A DNA stretch of 64,000 nt from Dermabacteraceae bacterium TAE3-ERU5 (GTDB lineage: Bacteria; Actinomycetota; Actinomycetes; Actinomycetales; Dermabacteraceae): NCBI GenBank assembly GCA_019218375.1, contig JAHUUK010000005.1:62001-126000 (forward strand). The letters run 5' to 3'. Position numbers and translations under genes: made by a program. Each line of letters starts with the position of its first letter. Position 1 is the stretch's first letter. This document shows positions 9,411 to 18,574 of this stretch, in pieces. The notes beneath the pieces are model-generated. The model was not told the DNA's origin. It ran no database searches and worked only from the letters and a program-made list of their open reading frames with translations.

Positions 9411-9440
9411 GGGGCGGGATAGCCGCAGCCACCCCGCCCC
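9411..9440. terminator. Hairpin between convergent serine hydrolase and hemL
   Basis: GGGGCGGG (9411-9418) can pair with CCCGCCCC (9433-9440) around a 14-nt loop. It lies between two genes that converge, so it could end transcription from both sides. There is no clear U tract. Confidence 0.6.
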
Positions 9441-9477
9441 CGCGCCTGACTAAAACTTGCCCCGCCCCTGCGGAAAA

Positions 9478-10815
9478 CTAGGCGGTCGCTGCCGCCCGCG
9501 CTGCGGCCGGGGCGGCCGCGAGCACGCGATCCACGATCGCATCGTCGTGCGCTGCGGAAACGAACCAGGCCTCGAATGCCGACGGCGGCAGGTAGACGCC
9601 GCCCTCCAGCATCGCCCTAAAGAACGCGGCGTAGGCGGCGGTGTTCTGCGCTTTCGCGGCGGCGTAATCAGTTACCGGGGCGTCGCTGAAGAAGATCGAG
9701 AACAGGGTTCCCGCGCGGTTCACCGTGTGCGCCACACCGGCCTCGCTGAGTGCGGCGCTTACCCCGTCCGCGACGGCGTGGGAGGAACGCGAAATGCGGG
9801 CGTAAACCTCGGCGTCGGCGGCGCGCAGCGTGGCCAGCCCGGCCGCCGTAGCCAGCGGGTTACCGCTCAGCGTGCCCGCCTGATAGACCGGCCCGGCCGG
9901 GGCCAGGCAATCCATCACGTCGGCCCTGCCACCAAACGCGCCCACGGGCATGCCGCCGCCGATCACCTTGCCGAAAGTCATCAGATCGGGGGTCCAGCCC
10001 TCGCCGTCCACGCCGTAATAGCCGGTGGCGCTCGCGCGGAAACCCGTCAGCACCTCGTCCGTAATCAGCAGCGCGCCGTGCGCGTGGGCTTCCTCGGCCA
10101 GGAAACGGTTAAAGCCGATGCCGTCCTCTTCCGGGGGCGTAATTACGCCCATGTTGGCGGGAGCGGCCTCGGTAATCACCGCCGCGATCGCGTCCGGGTG
10201 CGCGGCGAACGCCGCCCGCACCGCCTCCCTGTCGCCGTAGGGCAGCACCAGGGTCGCCTCCGCCACGCTGGCGGGAACACCGGCGCTGCCGGGCAGGCCG
10301 AACGTGGCGATGCCGGAACCGGCCTCCGCGAGTAGCGCATCCACGTGCCCGTGGTAGCAGCCCGCAAACTTGATCACCATGTCGCGCCCGGTGAAGCCGC
10401 GCGCCAGCCGCAGGGCCGACATTGTGGCCTCGGTGCCGGAGGAAACCATGCGCACCTTTTCCACCGGGCCGATCCTGCCGCACACCAGCTCCGCCAGCTC
10501 GACCTCGCCCGCGTGGGAGGCACCGAACGACAGCCCCCGCTGGGCGGCGTCGGCCACCGCGCGCAGCACCCGCTCGTCGCCGTGGCCGAGCAGCATCGGC
10601 CCCCAGGAACAGATCATGTCCACGTATTCGTTGCCGTCCACGTCGCGCAGCAGGGCCCCGCGCGCCGAATCGATGTAGCGGGGAGGCGTGCCGACGCTAC
10701 CGAACGCGCGCACCGGCGAGTTCACCCCGGACGGAATGACCCGCTGCGCGGCGGCGAGCAGCTCCTCGCTGCGCGCGGTCGGCTGGGATGCGGGGGTGGG
10801 TAGCGCAGCGGTCAT
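9478..10815 (-). CDS. hemL: Glutamate-1-semialdehyde 2,1-aminomutase
   Basis: A 445-residue PLP enzyme that converts glutamate-1-semialdehyde (the HemA product) to 5-aminolevulinate. Class III aminotransferase motifs are present: [12 protein letters not shown] near the N-terminus, [17 protein letters not shown] for phosphate binding, [11 protein letters not shown], and [17 protein letters not shown] with the PLP lysine. Length is normal. The start overlaps the hemB stop by 4 nt, so hemB and hemL are coupled. Together with hemA this shows the C5 route to tetrapyrroles. Confidence 0.96.
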   Translation of the reverse strand: MTAALPTPASQPTARSEELLAAAQRVIPSGVNSPVRAFGSVGTPPRYIDSARGALLRDVDGNEYVDMICSWGPMLLGHGDERVLRAVADAAQRGLSFGASHAGEVELAELVCGRIGPVEKVRMVSSGTEATMSALRLARGFTGRDMVIKFAGCYHGHVDALLAEAGSGIATFGLPGSAGVPASVAEATLVLPYGDREAVRAAFAAHPDAIAAVITEAAPANMGVITPPEEDGIGFNRFLAEEAHAHGALLITDEVLTGFRASATGYYGVDGEGWTPDLMTFGKVIGGGMPVGAFGGRADVMDCLAPAGPVYQAGTLSGNPLATAAGLATLRAADAEVYARISRSSHAVADGVSAALSEAGVAHTVNRAGTLFSIFFSDAPVTDYAAAKAQNTAAYAAFFRAMLEGGVYLPPSAFEAWFVSAAHDDAIVDRVLAAAPAAARAAATA

Positions 10816-11834
10816 AGCGAAAACTCCTCAAGTTCCTTGGGCAGGGGAGAGCGCAGCAGGCGCGCCGCCTCCACCGCGAAATAGCTCAAAATAACGTCGG
10901 CGCCGGCCCGGCGCAGGCAGACCAGGGACTCCAGCACGGTGCGTTCCCGGTCCAGCCAGCCGTTGGCGGCTGCCGCGCAGATCATCGAATATTCGCCCGA
11001 CACCTGATAGACGCCCACCGGCACCGGGGAAACATCGGCCACCCGGCGCAGCACGTCGGCATAGAAATGCCCCGGCTTCACCATCACCAGGTCGGCGCCC
11101 TCCGCGATGTCCAGTTCCACCTCGCGCAGCGACTCGCGGGCGTTCGCCGGGTCCTGCTGATAGGTGCGCCGGTCCCCGCGCAGGGAGGAATTAACGGCGT
11201 CCCGGAACGGGCCGTAAAGCGCGGAAGCGTATTTGGCGGAATAGGCGAACAGCGAAACGTCCTGGAAGCCCTCGCTATCCAGCGCGCTGCGCACCTCGGC
11301 AATCTGGCCGTCCATCATGCCCGACGGGCCGAGCATCTGCGCCCCAGCCCGCGCCAGCGTCAAAGCCATCTTGCGGTACACCGCCAGGGTTTCGTCGTTC
11401 AGCACGCGGCCGTCCGCACCCAGCACGCCGCAGTGCCCGTGATCGGTGAACTCATCCAGGCAGAGATCGGCCATCACCACGGTCTTGTCGCCGACGGCCT
11501 CGCGCAGCAGGCGCACGCCCCGGCTCAGCACGCCGTCGGGATCGAGCGCGCCCGAACCTGTCGCGTCCTTGTGCAGCGGCACGCCAAACAGCATCACGCC
11601 GCCGATGCCTAGCTCCGCGGCTTCGCGGGCGGCCGCCACCAGGGATTCCTCGGTGTGCTGGAAAACCCCCGGCATCGACGGGATCTCGCGCGGCTCGGTG
11701 GCCCCCTCCAGCAGGAACAGCGGCAGCACCAGGTTCGCCGGGCGTAGCGCCGTCTCGCGCACCAGGGAACGTACGGGGCCGCTGACGCGCAGGCGGCGGG
11801 GGCGATGGGGCAGGAAATCAGGTGAAAACGTCAC
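10812..11834 (-). CDS. hemB: Porphobilinogen synthase (delta-aminolevulinate dehydratase)
   Basis: A 340-residue enzyme that condenses two 5-aminolevulinates to porphobilinogen. Seen in sequence: [14 protein letters not shown] near the N-terminus, [17 protein letters not shown] in the metal-site region, [17 protein letters not shown] with one active-site lysine, and [18 protein letters not shown] with the Schiff-base lysine. The metal region reads D-L-C rather than the triple-Cys zinc form, which points to a magnesium-dependent type (inference). GTG start at 11834, 39 nt after hemD; the 3' end overlaps hemL by 4 nt. Confidence 0.95.
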   Translation of the reverse strand: MTFSPDFLPHRPRRLRVSGPVRSLVRETALRPANLVLPLFLLEGATEPREIPSMPGVFQHTEESLVAAAREAAELGIGGVMLFGVPLHKDATGSGALDPDGVLSRGVRLLREAVGDKTVVMADLCLDEFTDHGHCGVLGADGRVLNDETLAVYRKMALTLARAGAQMLGPSGMMDGQIAEVRSALDSEGFQDVSLFAYSAKYASALYGPFRDAVNSSLRGDRRTYQQDPANARESLREVELDIAEGADLVMVKPGHFYADVLRRVADVSPVPVGVYQVSGEYSMICAAAANGWLDRERTVLESLVCLRRAGADVILSYFAVEAARLLRSPLPKELEEFSL

Positions 11835-11873
11835 CCCACCAGCCTAGCGCGGCGGGCAGCGGGCGGGCCGCGT

Positions 11874-12572
11874 CTAGTTCGCCACGGGGCGGCCACCCAG
11901 GGCCGACAGCACCGCGTCGGCCATGCCCCGCGGGGTCTGCTCGGCGGCCACCCCCAGCACCCGCAGTCCCTCCTGCCGCGCGGCCCGCGCCGACGGGGTG
12001 CCGAAACAAACCGTGCGCGCGCCCGGCACCTGCGCGGCCAGGGAACGCGCGGCCGACCCCGCCCAGACCGCGCAGAGCGCGAACTCGCCCCGGTACAGGG
12101 AAAGCGCCACTTCCTCCGGCAGCGTGACGGGCACGGTGCGGTAGATGTCGAGTGCCGCCACCCGCAGGCCACGCGCACGCAGCGTTTCTGCGGTGGCCGG
12201 GTCGGCCTGCTGCGAACGCAGGTAGGAAACGTGCTGCCCCGGCTCGGCGGGCAGCGAACGGGCCAGGTCCGCGCCGGTGCCTGCGGCAACAAACTCGCAG
12301 CGCCCCCAGGCTTCGCGCGCGGCTCGCTCGGTAGCCTTTCCGACGCAGGCGATGCGCCCCTCCGGATATAGCCCGCGCGAGAGCAAATAGGACACGCCCC
12401 GCGCGCTGGTTAGCACTATCCAGTCGGCGGTCAGGGACGAAACAATATCGGGACAGGAGAGCTCTTCGGTAGCGGTGAGGGGCAGGCAGAGAGAGGCCAC
12501 TCCGGCGGCGTTAAGCAGGCGCGAAACCGGTTCGGCGGCGGCGGGGGAGCGGCCCAAAAATACCCGCGTCAT
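11874..12572 (-). CDS. hemD: Uroporphyrinogen-III synthase
   Basis: A 232-residue two-lobed protein that closes and inverts hydroxymethylbilane to uroporphyrinogen III. The sequence is weakly conserved, as is usual for HemD, but DWIVLTSARGVSYLL, FVAAGTGADLARSLP and GLRVAALDIYRTVP are typical. Start: an upstream in-frame ATG exists at 12587, but ATG 12572 follows GGGAGGTGGC directly and gives MTRVFLGRSP, the usual N-terminus. It heads the hemD-hemB-hemL group, apart from the hemE-to-hemC operon on the far side of the symporter gene. Confidence 0.85.
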   Translation of the reverse strand: MTRVFLGRSPAAAEPVSRLLNAAGVASLCLPLTATEELSCPDIVSSLTADWIVLTSARGVSYLLSRGLYPEGRIACVGKATERAAREAWGRCEFVAAGTGADLARSLPAEPGQHVSYLRSQQADPATAETLRARGLRVAALDIYRTVPVTLPEEVALSLYRGEFALCAVWAGSAARSLAAQVPGARTVCFGTPSARAARQEGLRVLGVAAEQTPRGMADAVLSALGGRPVAN

Positions 12573-12724
12573 GCCACCTCCCTGCATAAACGTGTTAAAA
12601 CAATGCGGTAACGATTGCGTAACTCTGGCTGTTTTTTGCGGCGCCAGAAGGCCCTAAACAAGCATAATGCCAGGATTACGCCGTCGGCCTCAGAAAACCG
12701 CCGGTGCCCTAGCGGAAGGTTCCC

Positions 12725-14194
12725 ATGAACGACATTACTGAAAGCCTAGATGGAATTATTAGCTACCTGGGCGGCATTGTGTGGGGTCCGTTTCTGCTGA
12801 TCCCGCTGCTGCTCGGTGCCGGTGTTTACCTCACCGTCCGGCTAAAGCTAATCCAGCTGATCAGCCTCGGTCCCGCCATGCGCCTGGCCTTTATCGATAG
12901 GGCCGACGAAACGGCAGAGGACTCCGGCGAGATCTCTCAGTTCCAGGCTCTCACCACCGCGCTCGCCGCCACGGTCGGCGTGGGCAATATCGTGGGCGTG
13001 GCGGGGGCCATCCACTTCGGCGGACCCGGCGCGCTGTTTTGGATGTGGATGACCGGCGTGTTCGGCATGGCCACCAAGTATGCGGAGGCTTTCCTGGCGA
13101 TCCGTTTCCGCACCAAGGACGAATCCGGCGCTTTCACCGGCGGCCCCCAGTACTACCTGGAAAAGGGTCTGGCCAGCGAGTTTGGGCTGCGCAAACTGGG
13201 TAAGACGCTCGCGCTGATGTTCGCGGTGTTCGCGGTGCTGGCCTCGTTCGGCATCGGCAACATGACCCAGGGCAACGCGATCGCCACCAGCCTGAAAGAC
13301 CAGTTCGGTATCGGCGAGGTCGTAACCGGCGTAGTGATGGCGCTGCTGGTGGGTGTGGTGCTGCTCGGCGGCATTAAGTCCATCGGCAAGGTGACCGCGG
13401 CATTCGTGCCGATCATGATCCTGTTCTACATCGGCGGCGCGCTGTGGATCCTGCTGGTGAACATCACCAGCCTGCCCCACGCCTTCGTACTGATCTTCCA
13501 GGACGCTTTCACCGGCCAGGCGGCGGCGGGCGGCCTGTTCGGTTCCGCGTTCCTGTTCATGCTGCAGCAGGGCGTGGCACGCGGCCTGTTCTCGAACGAA
13601 TCCGGCCTCGGCTCGGCCCCCATCGCGGCGGCCGCCGCGCAGACCTACCACCCGGTGCGTCAGGGCCTTGTCTCCATGACCCAGACCTTCATCGACACCC
13701 TGGTGGTCGTCACCTTCACCGGCCTGGTGCTGATCACCACCGGCGTCTACGACGAAAAGACCGAAGTCGGCCTGCTCACCAACCACGCCTTCAGCCACGG
13801 CCTGCCGGGCGAATGGGGCGGCATCATCGTCAGCATCGGCATCGTGTTCTTTGCGTTCTCCACCATCCTCGGCTGGGCCTACTACGGCGAACGCTGTGCC
13901 GAGCGCCTGTTCAGCATCACCGGCGTCTACGTCTACCGCGTGCTGTTCACGCTGGTCGTGTTCGTGGGGGCCACCCAGTCCATCAAACTGGTGTGGAACT
14001 TCGCGGACCTCATGAACGGCCTCATGGCGCTGCCTAACCTGATCGGTCTGCTGCTGCTGAGCGGCCTGATCGCCAAGGAAACCGCGCACTATCTGCGCCA
14101 CGACCCGCAGCTGAAAGCCAGCCGGGCCGAGGTAGAGGAATTCATGGCCGGGCAGTCCCCGCAGGCGATGGGGGAGGCGTACCCGGAGCGCTGA
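12725..14194 (+). CDS. AGCS-family sodium:alanine/glycine symporter
   Basis: A 489-residue secondary transporter with about eleven membrane helices that couples Na+ to uptake of alanine, glycine or a related amino acid. Family signatures: VGVGNIVGVAGAIHFGGPGALFWMW, ATKYAEAFLAIRFR, GLFSNESGLGSAPIAAAAA and ILGWAYYGERC. The ATG has GGAAGG 6 nt upstream. It is the only plus-strand gene inside the heme locus, separating hemDBL from hemCHQYE. The precise substrate is not readable. A link to heme synthesis is only positional, because the C5 route does not use glycine. Confidence 0.92.
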   Translation: MNDITESLDGIISYLGGIVWGPFLLIPLLLGAGVYLTVRLKLIQLISLGPAMRLAFIDRADETAEDSGEISQFQALTTALAATVGVGNIVGVAGAIHFGGPGALFWMWMTGVFGMATKYAEAFLAIRFRTKDESGAFTGGPQYYLEKGLASEFGLRKLGKTLALMFAVFAVLASFGIGNMTQGNAIATSLKDQFGIGEVVTGVVMALLVGVVLLGGIKSIGKVTAAFVPIMILFYIGGALWILLVNITSLPHAFVLIFQDAFTGQAAAGGLFGSAFLFMLQQGVARGLFSNESGLGSAPIAAAAAQTYHPVRQGLVSMTQTFIDTLVVVTFTGLVLITTGVYDEKTEVGLLTNHAFSHGLPGEWGGIIVSIGIVFFAFSTILGWAYYGERCAERLFSITGVYVYRVLFTLVVFVGATQSIKLVWNFADLMNGLMALPNLIGLLLLSGLIAKETAHYLRHDPQLKASRAEVEEFMAGQSPQAMGEAYPER

Positions 14195-14210
14195 GGAGCT
14201 AAGCGCAAAA

Positions 14211-14283
14211 GCCCCGCGAGGGGCGGCTAAATACGGCGAAGGGGCGGCCCGCTTAACCTGGTTAGGTTTTGCGGGCCGCCCCT
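14211..14283. terminator. Double hairpin between AGCS symporter and hemC
   Basis: A small stem GCCCC/GGGGC (14211-14215 with 14220-14224) is followed by a perfect 13-bp stem, AGGGGCGGCCCGC (14240-14252) with GCGGGCCGCCCCT (14271-14283). The genes converge here, so it probably works in both directions. Confidence 0.8.
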
Positions 14284-14351
14284 CTCAGCTTTTGTGTCGC
14301 TGTTTTGCGGCGCTGCTTTTGCGCTGCTGCGCGGCTAACGGCTAGAACTCG

Positions 14352-15266
14352 CTAAAGCGCCTCCGCCAGCACCTCGCGGGCACCGCGCGCAAACAGCCTG
14401 GCGCAGGTATCGCGTGCCAGCTTCTCGGGATCAGCGGGGGAGCCGATGCCGCGCTCACGCAGCACGGTCTTGCCGTCGGGGCTGGTCACCAGCGCCTCCA
14501 GCGCCAGCTCTGCGCCCTCCATACGCGCCCAGGCCGCCACCGGGGCGGCGCAACCGGCCTCCAGGATGCGCAGCGTAAGCCGCTCCGCGAGCGTGGCGGC
14601 GCGGGTGGCCGCATCGTCCAGGCGCGCCAAGGCCTCGCACACCTGCGCGGGCAAGCTCGCCTCCGCGCAAGATTCGACCGCCAACGCCCCCTGCGCGGGA
14701 GCGGGCAGCATCACCTCGGGGGAAAGCAGCTCGCTAATCGCGTCGGCCCTCCCCACCCGGTTCAGGCCCGCCGCGGCCAGCACCACGGCGTCCAGCGGGC
14801 CATCGTAGGTCAGCGCCAGGCGGGTATCGACGTTGCCGCGCACGGCGCGCACGTCCAGATCGGGCCTGCGGGCCAGGATCTGCGCCGCGCGGCGCGGCGA
14901 ACCGGTGCCGACGCTCGCCCCCTGCGGCAGCGAATCCAGCGTGTAACCGTCCCCGCTGCACAGCGCATCGCGCGGGTCCTCGCGCGCGGGCACACAAGCG
15001 AGCGACACCCCCTCACAGGGCGCGGTCGGCAGATCCTTCATCGAATGCACCACCAGATCCACGCGGCCCTCCAGCAGCGCTTCGCGCACGGCGGTGACGA
15101 AAACGCCCGTCCCGCCAATCTGGGTGAGCGCGCTGGTGCGGTCCACGTCCCCGTGGGAACGAATCCGCACCAGCTCGAACGGCACGCCCAGGGACTGCGC
15201 GAACTGGCGCGACTGCGCCAGCGCCAGCGCGGAACCGCGCGTGCCTAAACGCAGCACTTCCGACAT
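14352..15266 (-). CDS. hemC: Hydroxymethylbilane synthase (porphobilinogen deaminase)
   Basis: A 304-residue enzyme that joins four porphobilinogens into hydroxymethylbilane. Typical motifs: LRLGTRGSALALAQS at the N-terminus, VVHSMKDLPT, VGTGSPRRAAQ, AVRGNVDTRL and EAGCAAPVAAWA, whose Cys carries the dipyrromethane cofactor. Length is normal. The ATG follows GGTAAGGG and lies 3 nt after the hemH stop, so it is the last gene of the hemE-hemY-hemQ-hemH-hemC operon. HemC and HemD act in sequence but are in different transcription units here. Confidence 0.95.
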   Translation of the reverse strand: MSEVLRLGTRGSALALAQSRQFAQSLGVPFELVRIRSHGDVDRTSALTQIGGTGVFVTAVREALLEGRVDLVVHSMKDLPTAPCEGVSLACVPAREDPRDALCSGDGYTLDSLPQGASVGTGSPRRAAQILARRPDLDVRAVRGNVDTRLALTYDGPLDAVVLAAAGLNRVGRADAISELLSPEVMLPAPAQGALAVESCAEASLPAQVCEALARLDDAATRAATLAERLTLRILEAGCAAPVAAWARMEGAELALEALVTSPDGKTVLRERGIGSPADPEKLARDTCARLFARGAREVLAEAL

Positions 15267-15269
15267 CCC

Positions 15270-16397
15270 TTACCGCCCCGCCATGGCCGACGCGGCAGCC
15301 AAACGATCCGCCGCGGAATCCTCGCCGCAGACGGTCGGGCGAATCATGCGCTTATTAACGCAGCAGGCCGTGTTGCAAACCTCCGGCAGCGCCGGGAAAT
15401 CGGTCACGGTAACCCGCTTGCGCAGCGGATCGATGGCCTCCTCCACCAGATCGGCCAGCGCCGCGATGAAACGCGGATCGTGACCGGAGGTGGCCACCCG
15501 GCGGAAAGCCAGGCCCTTTTCCCCGGCGGTTTCCTGCGCCTCGTTATCCAGGTCCCAAATCACCTCGATGTGGTCGGTAACGAACCCGATCGGCACCACG
15601 ATGATGCCGCGCCGATCCTCCAGTTCCTCGATCACGTCGTTAATGTCCGGCTCCAGCCAGGGGATGTGCGGGGCGCCGGAACGGGACTGGTAAACCATCT
15701 GCCAGGGCATTTCGATGCCGCGCTCGGCCAGCTTCTCCACCACCCAGTCGCAGGCCGCCTCGTGCTGGCGCACGTACCAGCCCACCTCGTCGGTCTGCGC
15801 GGCGGGGCCGGAAGCTGACGCCATGCTGAGCGGAATCGAGTGGGTGCTGAACATCAGCTCCACGTCGGCCAGGGACAGCCCCTCCTCACGCAGGGAGGCG
15901 GCGGCGTTGGCGATACCGTCCACCAGCGGCTCCAAAAAGCCGGGATGGTTGAAGTAGCCGCGCGTCTTTTGCAGGTGCAGCTTGCCCTCCAGGTTCGCCT
16001 CGCTGAGCGCCCGCGCGTAGTCCTCGCGGTACTGGCGGCAGGACGAATAGGAAGAGAACGCGGAGGTGGAAATGGCCACCACGTTGCGCCTGCCGTCGCT
16101 AACCATCTGCTGCAGGGCATCGTCGATGTACGGCTCCCAGTTACGGTTGCCCCAGTAGATCGGGATGTCCAGGTTGCGCTTTGCCAGCTCGACCTCGAGG
16201 CGGGCGATCAAATCACGGTTTTGTTCGTTGATCGGAGAACGCCCACCCAGCTTGCGGTAATGATGGCTCACCTCTTCCAGACGCTCGTCCGGAATGCCGC
16301 GCCCCCGCGTCACGTTACGCAGGAACGGCATCACGTCCTCCTGCTTCTCGGGACCGCCAAAACTGGCGAAGAGGACGGCATCAATCGGATTGGTCAT
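15270..16397 (-). CDS. hemH: Coproporphyrin ferrochelatase (CpfC)
   Basis: A 375-residue ferrochelatase that inserts Fe2+, in this pathway into coproporphyrin III. Seen: AVLFASFGGPEKQEDVMPFL at the N-terminus, VVAISTSAFSSYSSCRQY with a conserved Cys (residue 120), MFSTHSIPLSMA with the catalytic His, and VVPIGFVTDHIEVIWDLD. The C-terminus has four close Cys (341, 345, 346, 357). Actinobacterial ferrochelatases are known to carry a [2Fe-2S] cluster bound by one internal and three C-terminal Cys, so a cluster is likely here. Its neighbour hemQ marks the coproporphyrin-dependent branch. Confidence 0.94.
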   Translation of the reverse strand: MTNPIDAVLFASFGGPEKQEDVMPFLRNVTRGRGIPDERLEEVSHHYRKLGGRSPINEQNRDLIARLEVELAKRNLDIPIYWGNRNWEPYIDDALQQMVSDGRRNVVAISTSAFSSYSSCRQYREDYARALSEANLEGKLHLQKTRGYFNHPGFLEPLVDGIANAAASLREEGLSLADVELMFSTHSIPLSMASASGPAAQTDEVGWYVRQHEAACDWVVEKLAERGIEMPWQMVYQSRSGAPHIPWLEPDINDVIEELEDRRGIIVVPIGFVTDHIEVIWDLDNEAQETAGEKGLAFRRVATSGHDPRFIAALADLVEEAIDPLRKRVTVTDFPALPEVCNTACCVNKRMIRPTVCGEDSAADRLAAASAMAGR

Positions 16398-16448
16398 AGA
16401 AAACTCCTAGTGGACAAAAGGCTGAAACTGAGTGGGCGGGCGCGGCGC

Positions 16449-17165
16449 TTAGCGCAGCAGCTCTCCCACCTCGGCGGGGGTGATACGGCGGCCGGTGTGG
16501 AAGGGAAGCTCGTCACGCACGTGCAGGCGAGCCTCCGAATAGCGCAGGTGGCGCATCATATCGACCAGATCGTGCAGCTCATCGGCCTCGAACGCCAACA
16601 GCCACTCGTAATCGTTAAGCGAGAAGCAGGCCACCGTGTTCGAAAGCACCTGCGGGAAGTCGCGGCCCAGCATGCCGTGTTCACGCAGCAGCTTCATGCG
16701 CTCTTCCTCCGGCAGCAGATACCAGTCGTAGGAACGCACGAACGGGTACACCGTCAGCCATTCTTTCGGCTCCATCCCCTTAAACATGAACGCCGGGGCG
16801 TGCTGCTTTGCGAACTCCGCCGCGCGGTGCACACCGATCCCGGACCAGGTCATGGTCAGGCCCTGCGCCATCTCCAGGCGGCGCAGCTTCTGGCCCGCCT
16901 GCTGCAGCAGCTTTGCGTTCGGGGCGTGCGACCACACCAGCAGATCGGCCCCGGCGCGGAACTCGCTCACGTCATAGAAACCGCGCACCACTACGTCCAG
17001 CTCCGCCATTTCGGCGATGTACTGCTCCACCTCGCGTGCGGTGGTTTCGGGGTCGGCACCCTCACCCGTGCGGGCGTAAACGCTGTAGCAGGTGTAGCGG
17101 GCCACCTTGCCGTCGTCACTGCCCAGGGTGGGGGAGGGATGCTGGTAAGTACGTTCGTTGCTCAT
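16449..17165 (-). CDS. hemQ: Coproheme decarboxylase (HemQ/ChdC)
   Basis: A 238-residue enzyme of the chlorite-dismutase fold that oxidatively decarboxylates coproheme to heme b with H2O2, the final step of the pathway in most Gram-positives. Seen: ARYTCYSVYARTG at the start of the fold, TVYPFVRSYDWYLLP holding the region of the catalytic Tyr, and REHGMLGRDFP with the axial His. The YPF.RSY.WY context is that of heme decarboxylases, not true chlorite dismutases. The start overlaps the hemY stop by 4 nt; hemH follows after 51 nt. Confidence 0.94.
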   Translation of the reverse strand: MSNERTYQHPSPTLGSDDGKVARYTCYSVYARTGEGADPETTAREVEQYIAEMAELDVVVRGFYDVSEFRAGADLLVWSHAPNAKLLQQAGQKLRRLEMAQGLTMTWSGIGVHRAAEFAKQHAPAFMFKGMEPKEWLTVYPFVRSYDWYLLPEEERMKLLREHGMLGRDFPQVLSNTVACFSLNDYEWLLAFEADELHDLVDMMRHLRYSEARLHVRDELPFHTGRRITPAEVGELLR

Positions 17166-18574
17166 CGGTTTTCTCCTTCAATAATTCGTTCTACAAGCTG
17201 CCGCGCCTGTTCGCGGCCGAAAGCGGTTATCGCGGCGATGCCGGTGCCCGCCCGCCAGGCCCCCGTCACGTCCAGGCGGGGGGTGGCCGACAGGCGCTCG
17301 CCGAACTCGCGCAGGGCTTCGCTGTGGCCGCTGCGGGCCTGCCCTAGGGTGCCCGGCCAGGTGGTTACGCGGTGCGCTACCAGGTGCGTTTCGTCGAGGG
17401 GGACGCCGAGGATGCGCGAGGCATCGGCAAGCGCCAGCGTCGGAAACTCGGATTCGTCCGGCAGGGCCTCGCCGTTACGGCCGTAGCTGAGGCGCACTAC
17501 CTCGCGACCTTCGGCCAGCTCGGCCAGGTGGCGCCATTTCGCGGTGGCGTGCGTGAGTGCCTTCGCGCGCACTTCTTTCACATGCGCGGCTACCAGCGCG
17601 CCGTTGCCGCGCGGCTTCTGCTTGAGCTGCGGGGCATCCAGCACCAGGGTCACTAACCGCACCCCGGAAAGCGGGGTTTCGGGAATGGCGCGCGCCGCCT
17701 CGGCATTCAAGGGGGCAAGTAGCTCCCGCGCCTGGTCCGGGCCGACGGCGAAAACGCTCGCATCACAAACGTGCTGCTCTCCATTCACGCTATAGCCGTA
17801 GCCGCCGGTGGGCAGTGCCTGCAGCCCCTCCACGCGAGAAGAGGTGTCTATTTTTCCGCCGGCCGCGACTATCTGCTGCGCCAGGGTGTCCACGAGGGCC
17901 CCCATGGAGGGCTTGAGCGAGGCGATGGCCGATCCCGCTGCCTGCCGCTGCGGGCGCAGCCGGGCGGCGGCCGCGGCCAGGCTGCCCGTTTCCTTAACCA
18001 GGCCGCGCAGACGCGGCGAAATGGCGTCCAGTTCCAACAGGTTCGGGTCCGCCGCGTGCACTCCGCCCACCACGGGTTCGACCAGGTGGGTGAGCACCTT
18101 GCCGCCCATGCGTCGGCGCACGTATTCGCCCAGCGTTACCCCCTCGCGCAGGCCGTAGCCCGCGGGCAGGAAGCGTTCCGCCCAGGCGCGCAGCGCCGCA
18201 GGCAGACCGATTATGCGGCGCACGTCGGCGGCCAGCGGACTGGTGGGAATACCCAGGGTGGCAGCGTCCGGCAGCGGGTTAGCGCCCGCGTCGGTAACCC
18301 CCCAGGCCCCAGCGGGGTTCGGCCAGACGATGCTTTCCCCGATTCCCAGGGCCTCCAGCAGCTGCGGGACGGCGGGCGAGGTCACGGCGAAAGCCTCCGC
18401 GCCGCTGTTTAGGCGCATCCCGGCGATCTCGTGCGTGCCCACGGCCCCGCCCAGTTCGGGCCCGGCCTCCACCACATGAACCTTGGCTCCGGCGCGCTGC
18501 GCGTACCAGGCGTAGATCAAACCGGAGATCCCGCCGCCCACCACCAGCAGCTGTGGCTGTTTGCGGCTCGTCAT
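17162..18574 (-). CDS. hemY: Coproporphyrinogen III oxidase / protoporphyrinogen-oxidase family (CgoX/HemY)
   Basis: A 470-residue FAD protein that oxidises coproporphyrinogen III to coproporphyrin III in HemQ-containing bacteria. The N-terminal dinucleotide-binding motif VVGGGISGLIYAWYAQRAG (about 11-29) is followed by HVVEAGPELGG. The family motif EPVVGGVHAADP and a C-terminal RAGTGIAAITAFGREQA flavin region are present. It overlaps hemQ and hemE by 4 nt each, which ties it to them functionally. The name hemY is used historically; the copro- rather than protoporphyrinogen substrate follows from the presence of hemQ. Confidence 0.92.
   Translation of the reverse strand: MTSRKQPQLLVVGGGISGLIYAWYAQRAGAKVHVVEAGPELGGAVGTHEIAGMRLNSGAEAFAVTSPAVPQLLEALGIGESIVWPNPAGAWGVTDAGANPLPDAATLGIPTSPLAADVRRIIGLPAALRAWAERFLPAGYGLREGVTLGEYVRRRMGGKVLTHLVEPVVGGVHAADPNLLELDAISPRLRGLVKETGSLAAAAARLRPQRQAAGSAIASLKPSMGALVDTLAQQIVAAGGKIDTSSRVEGLQALPTGGYGYSVNGEQHVCDASVFAVGPDQARELLAPLNAEAARAIPETPLSGVRLVTLVLDAPQLKQKPRGNGALVAAHVKEVRAKALTHATAKWRHLAELAEGREVVRLSYGRNGEALPDESEFPTLALADASRILGVPLDETHLVAHRVTTWPGTLGQARSGHSEALREFGERLSATPRLDVTGAWRAGTGIAAITAFGREQARQLVERIIEGENR

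Noticed and set aside
12848-14101. 417-codon minus-strand frame opposite the symporter
   Set aside because: His/Gln/Gly-rich composition and no recognisable motif; the plus strand encodes a clear AGCS transporter.
16449-17165. Chlorite dismutase
   Set aside because: The YPF-RSY-WY context and position inside the hem operon fit coproheme decarboxylase instead.
15840-17486. 548-codon plus-strand frame across hemH, hemQ and hemY
   Set aside because: It crosses three well-supported minus-strand genes and shows no domain.
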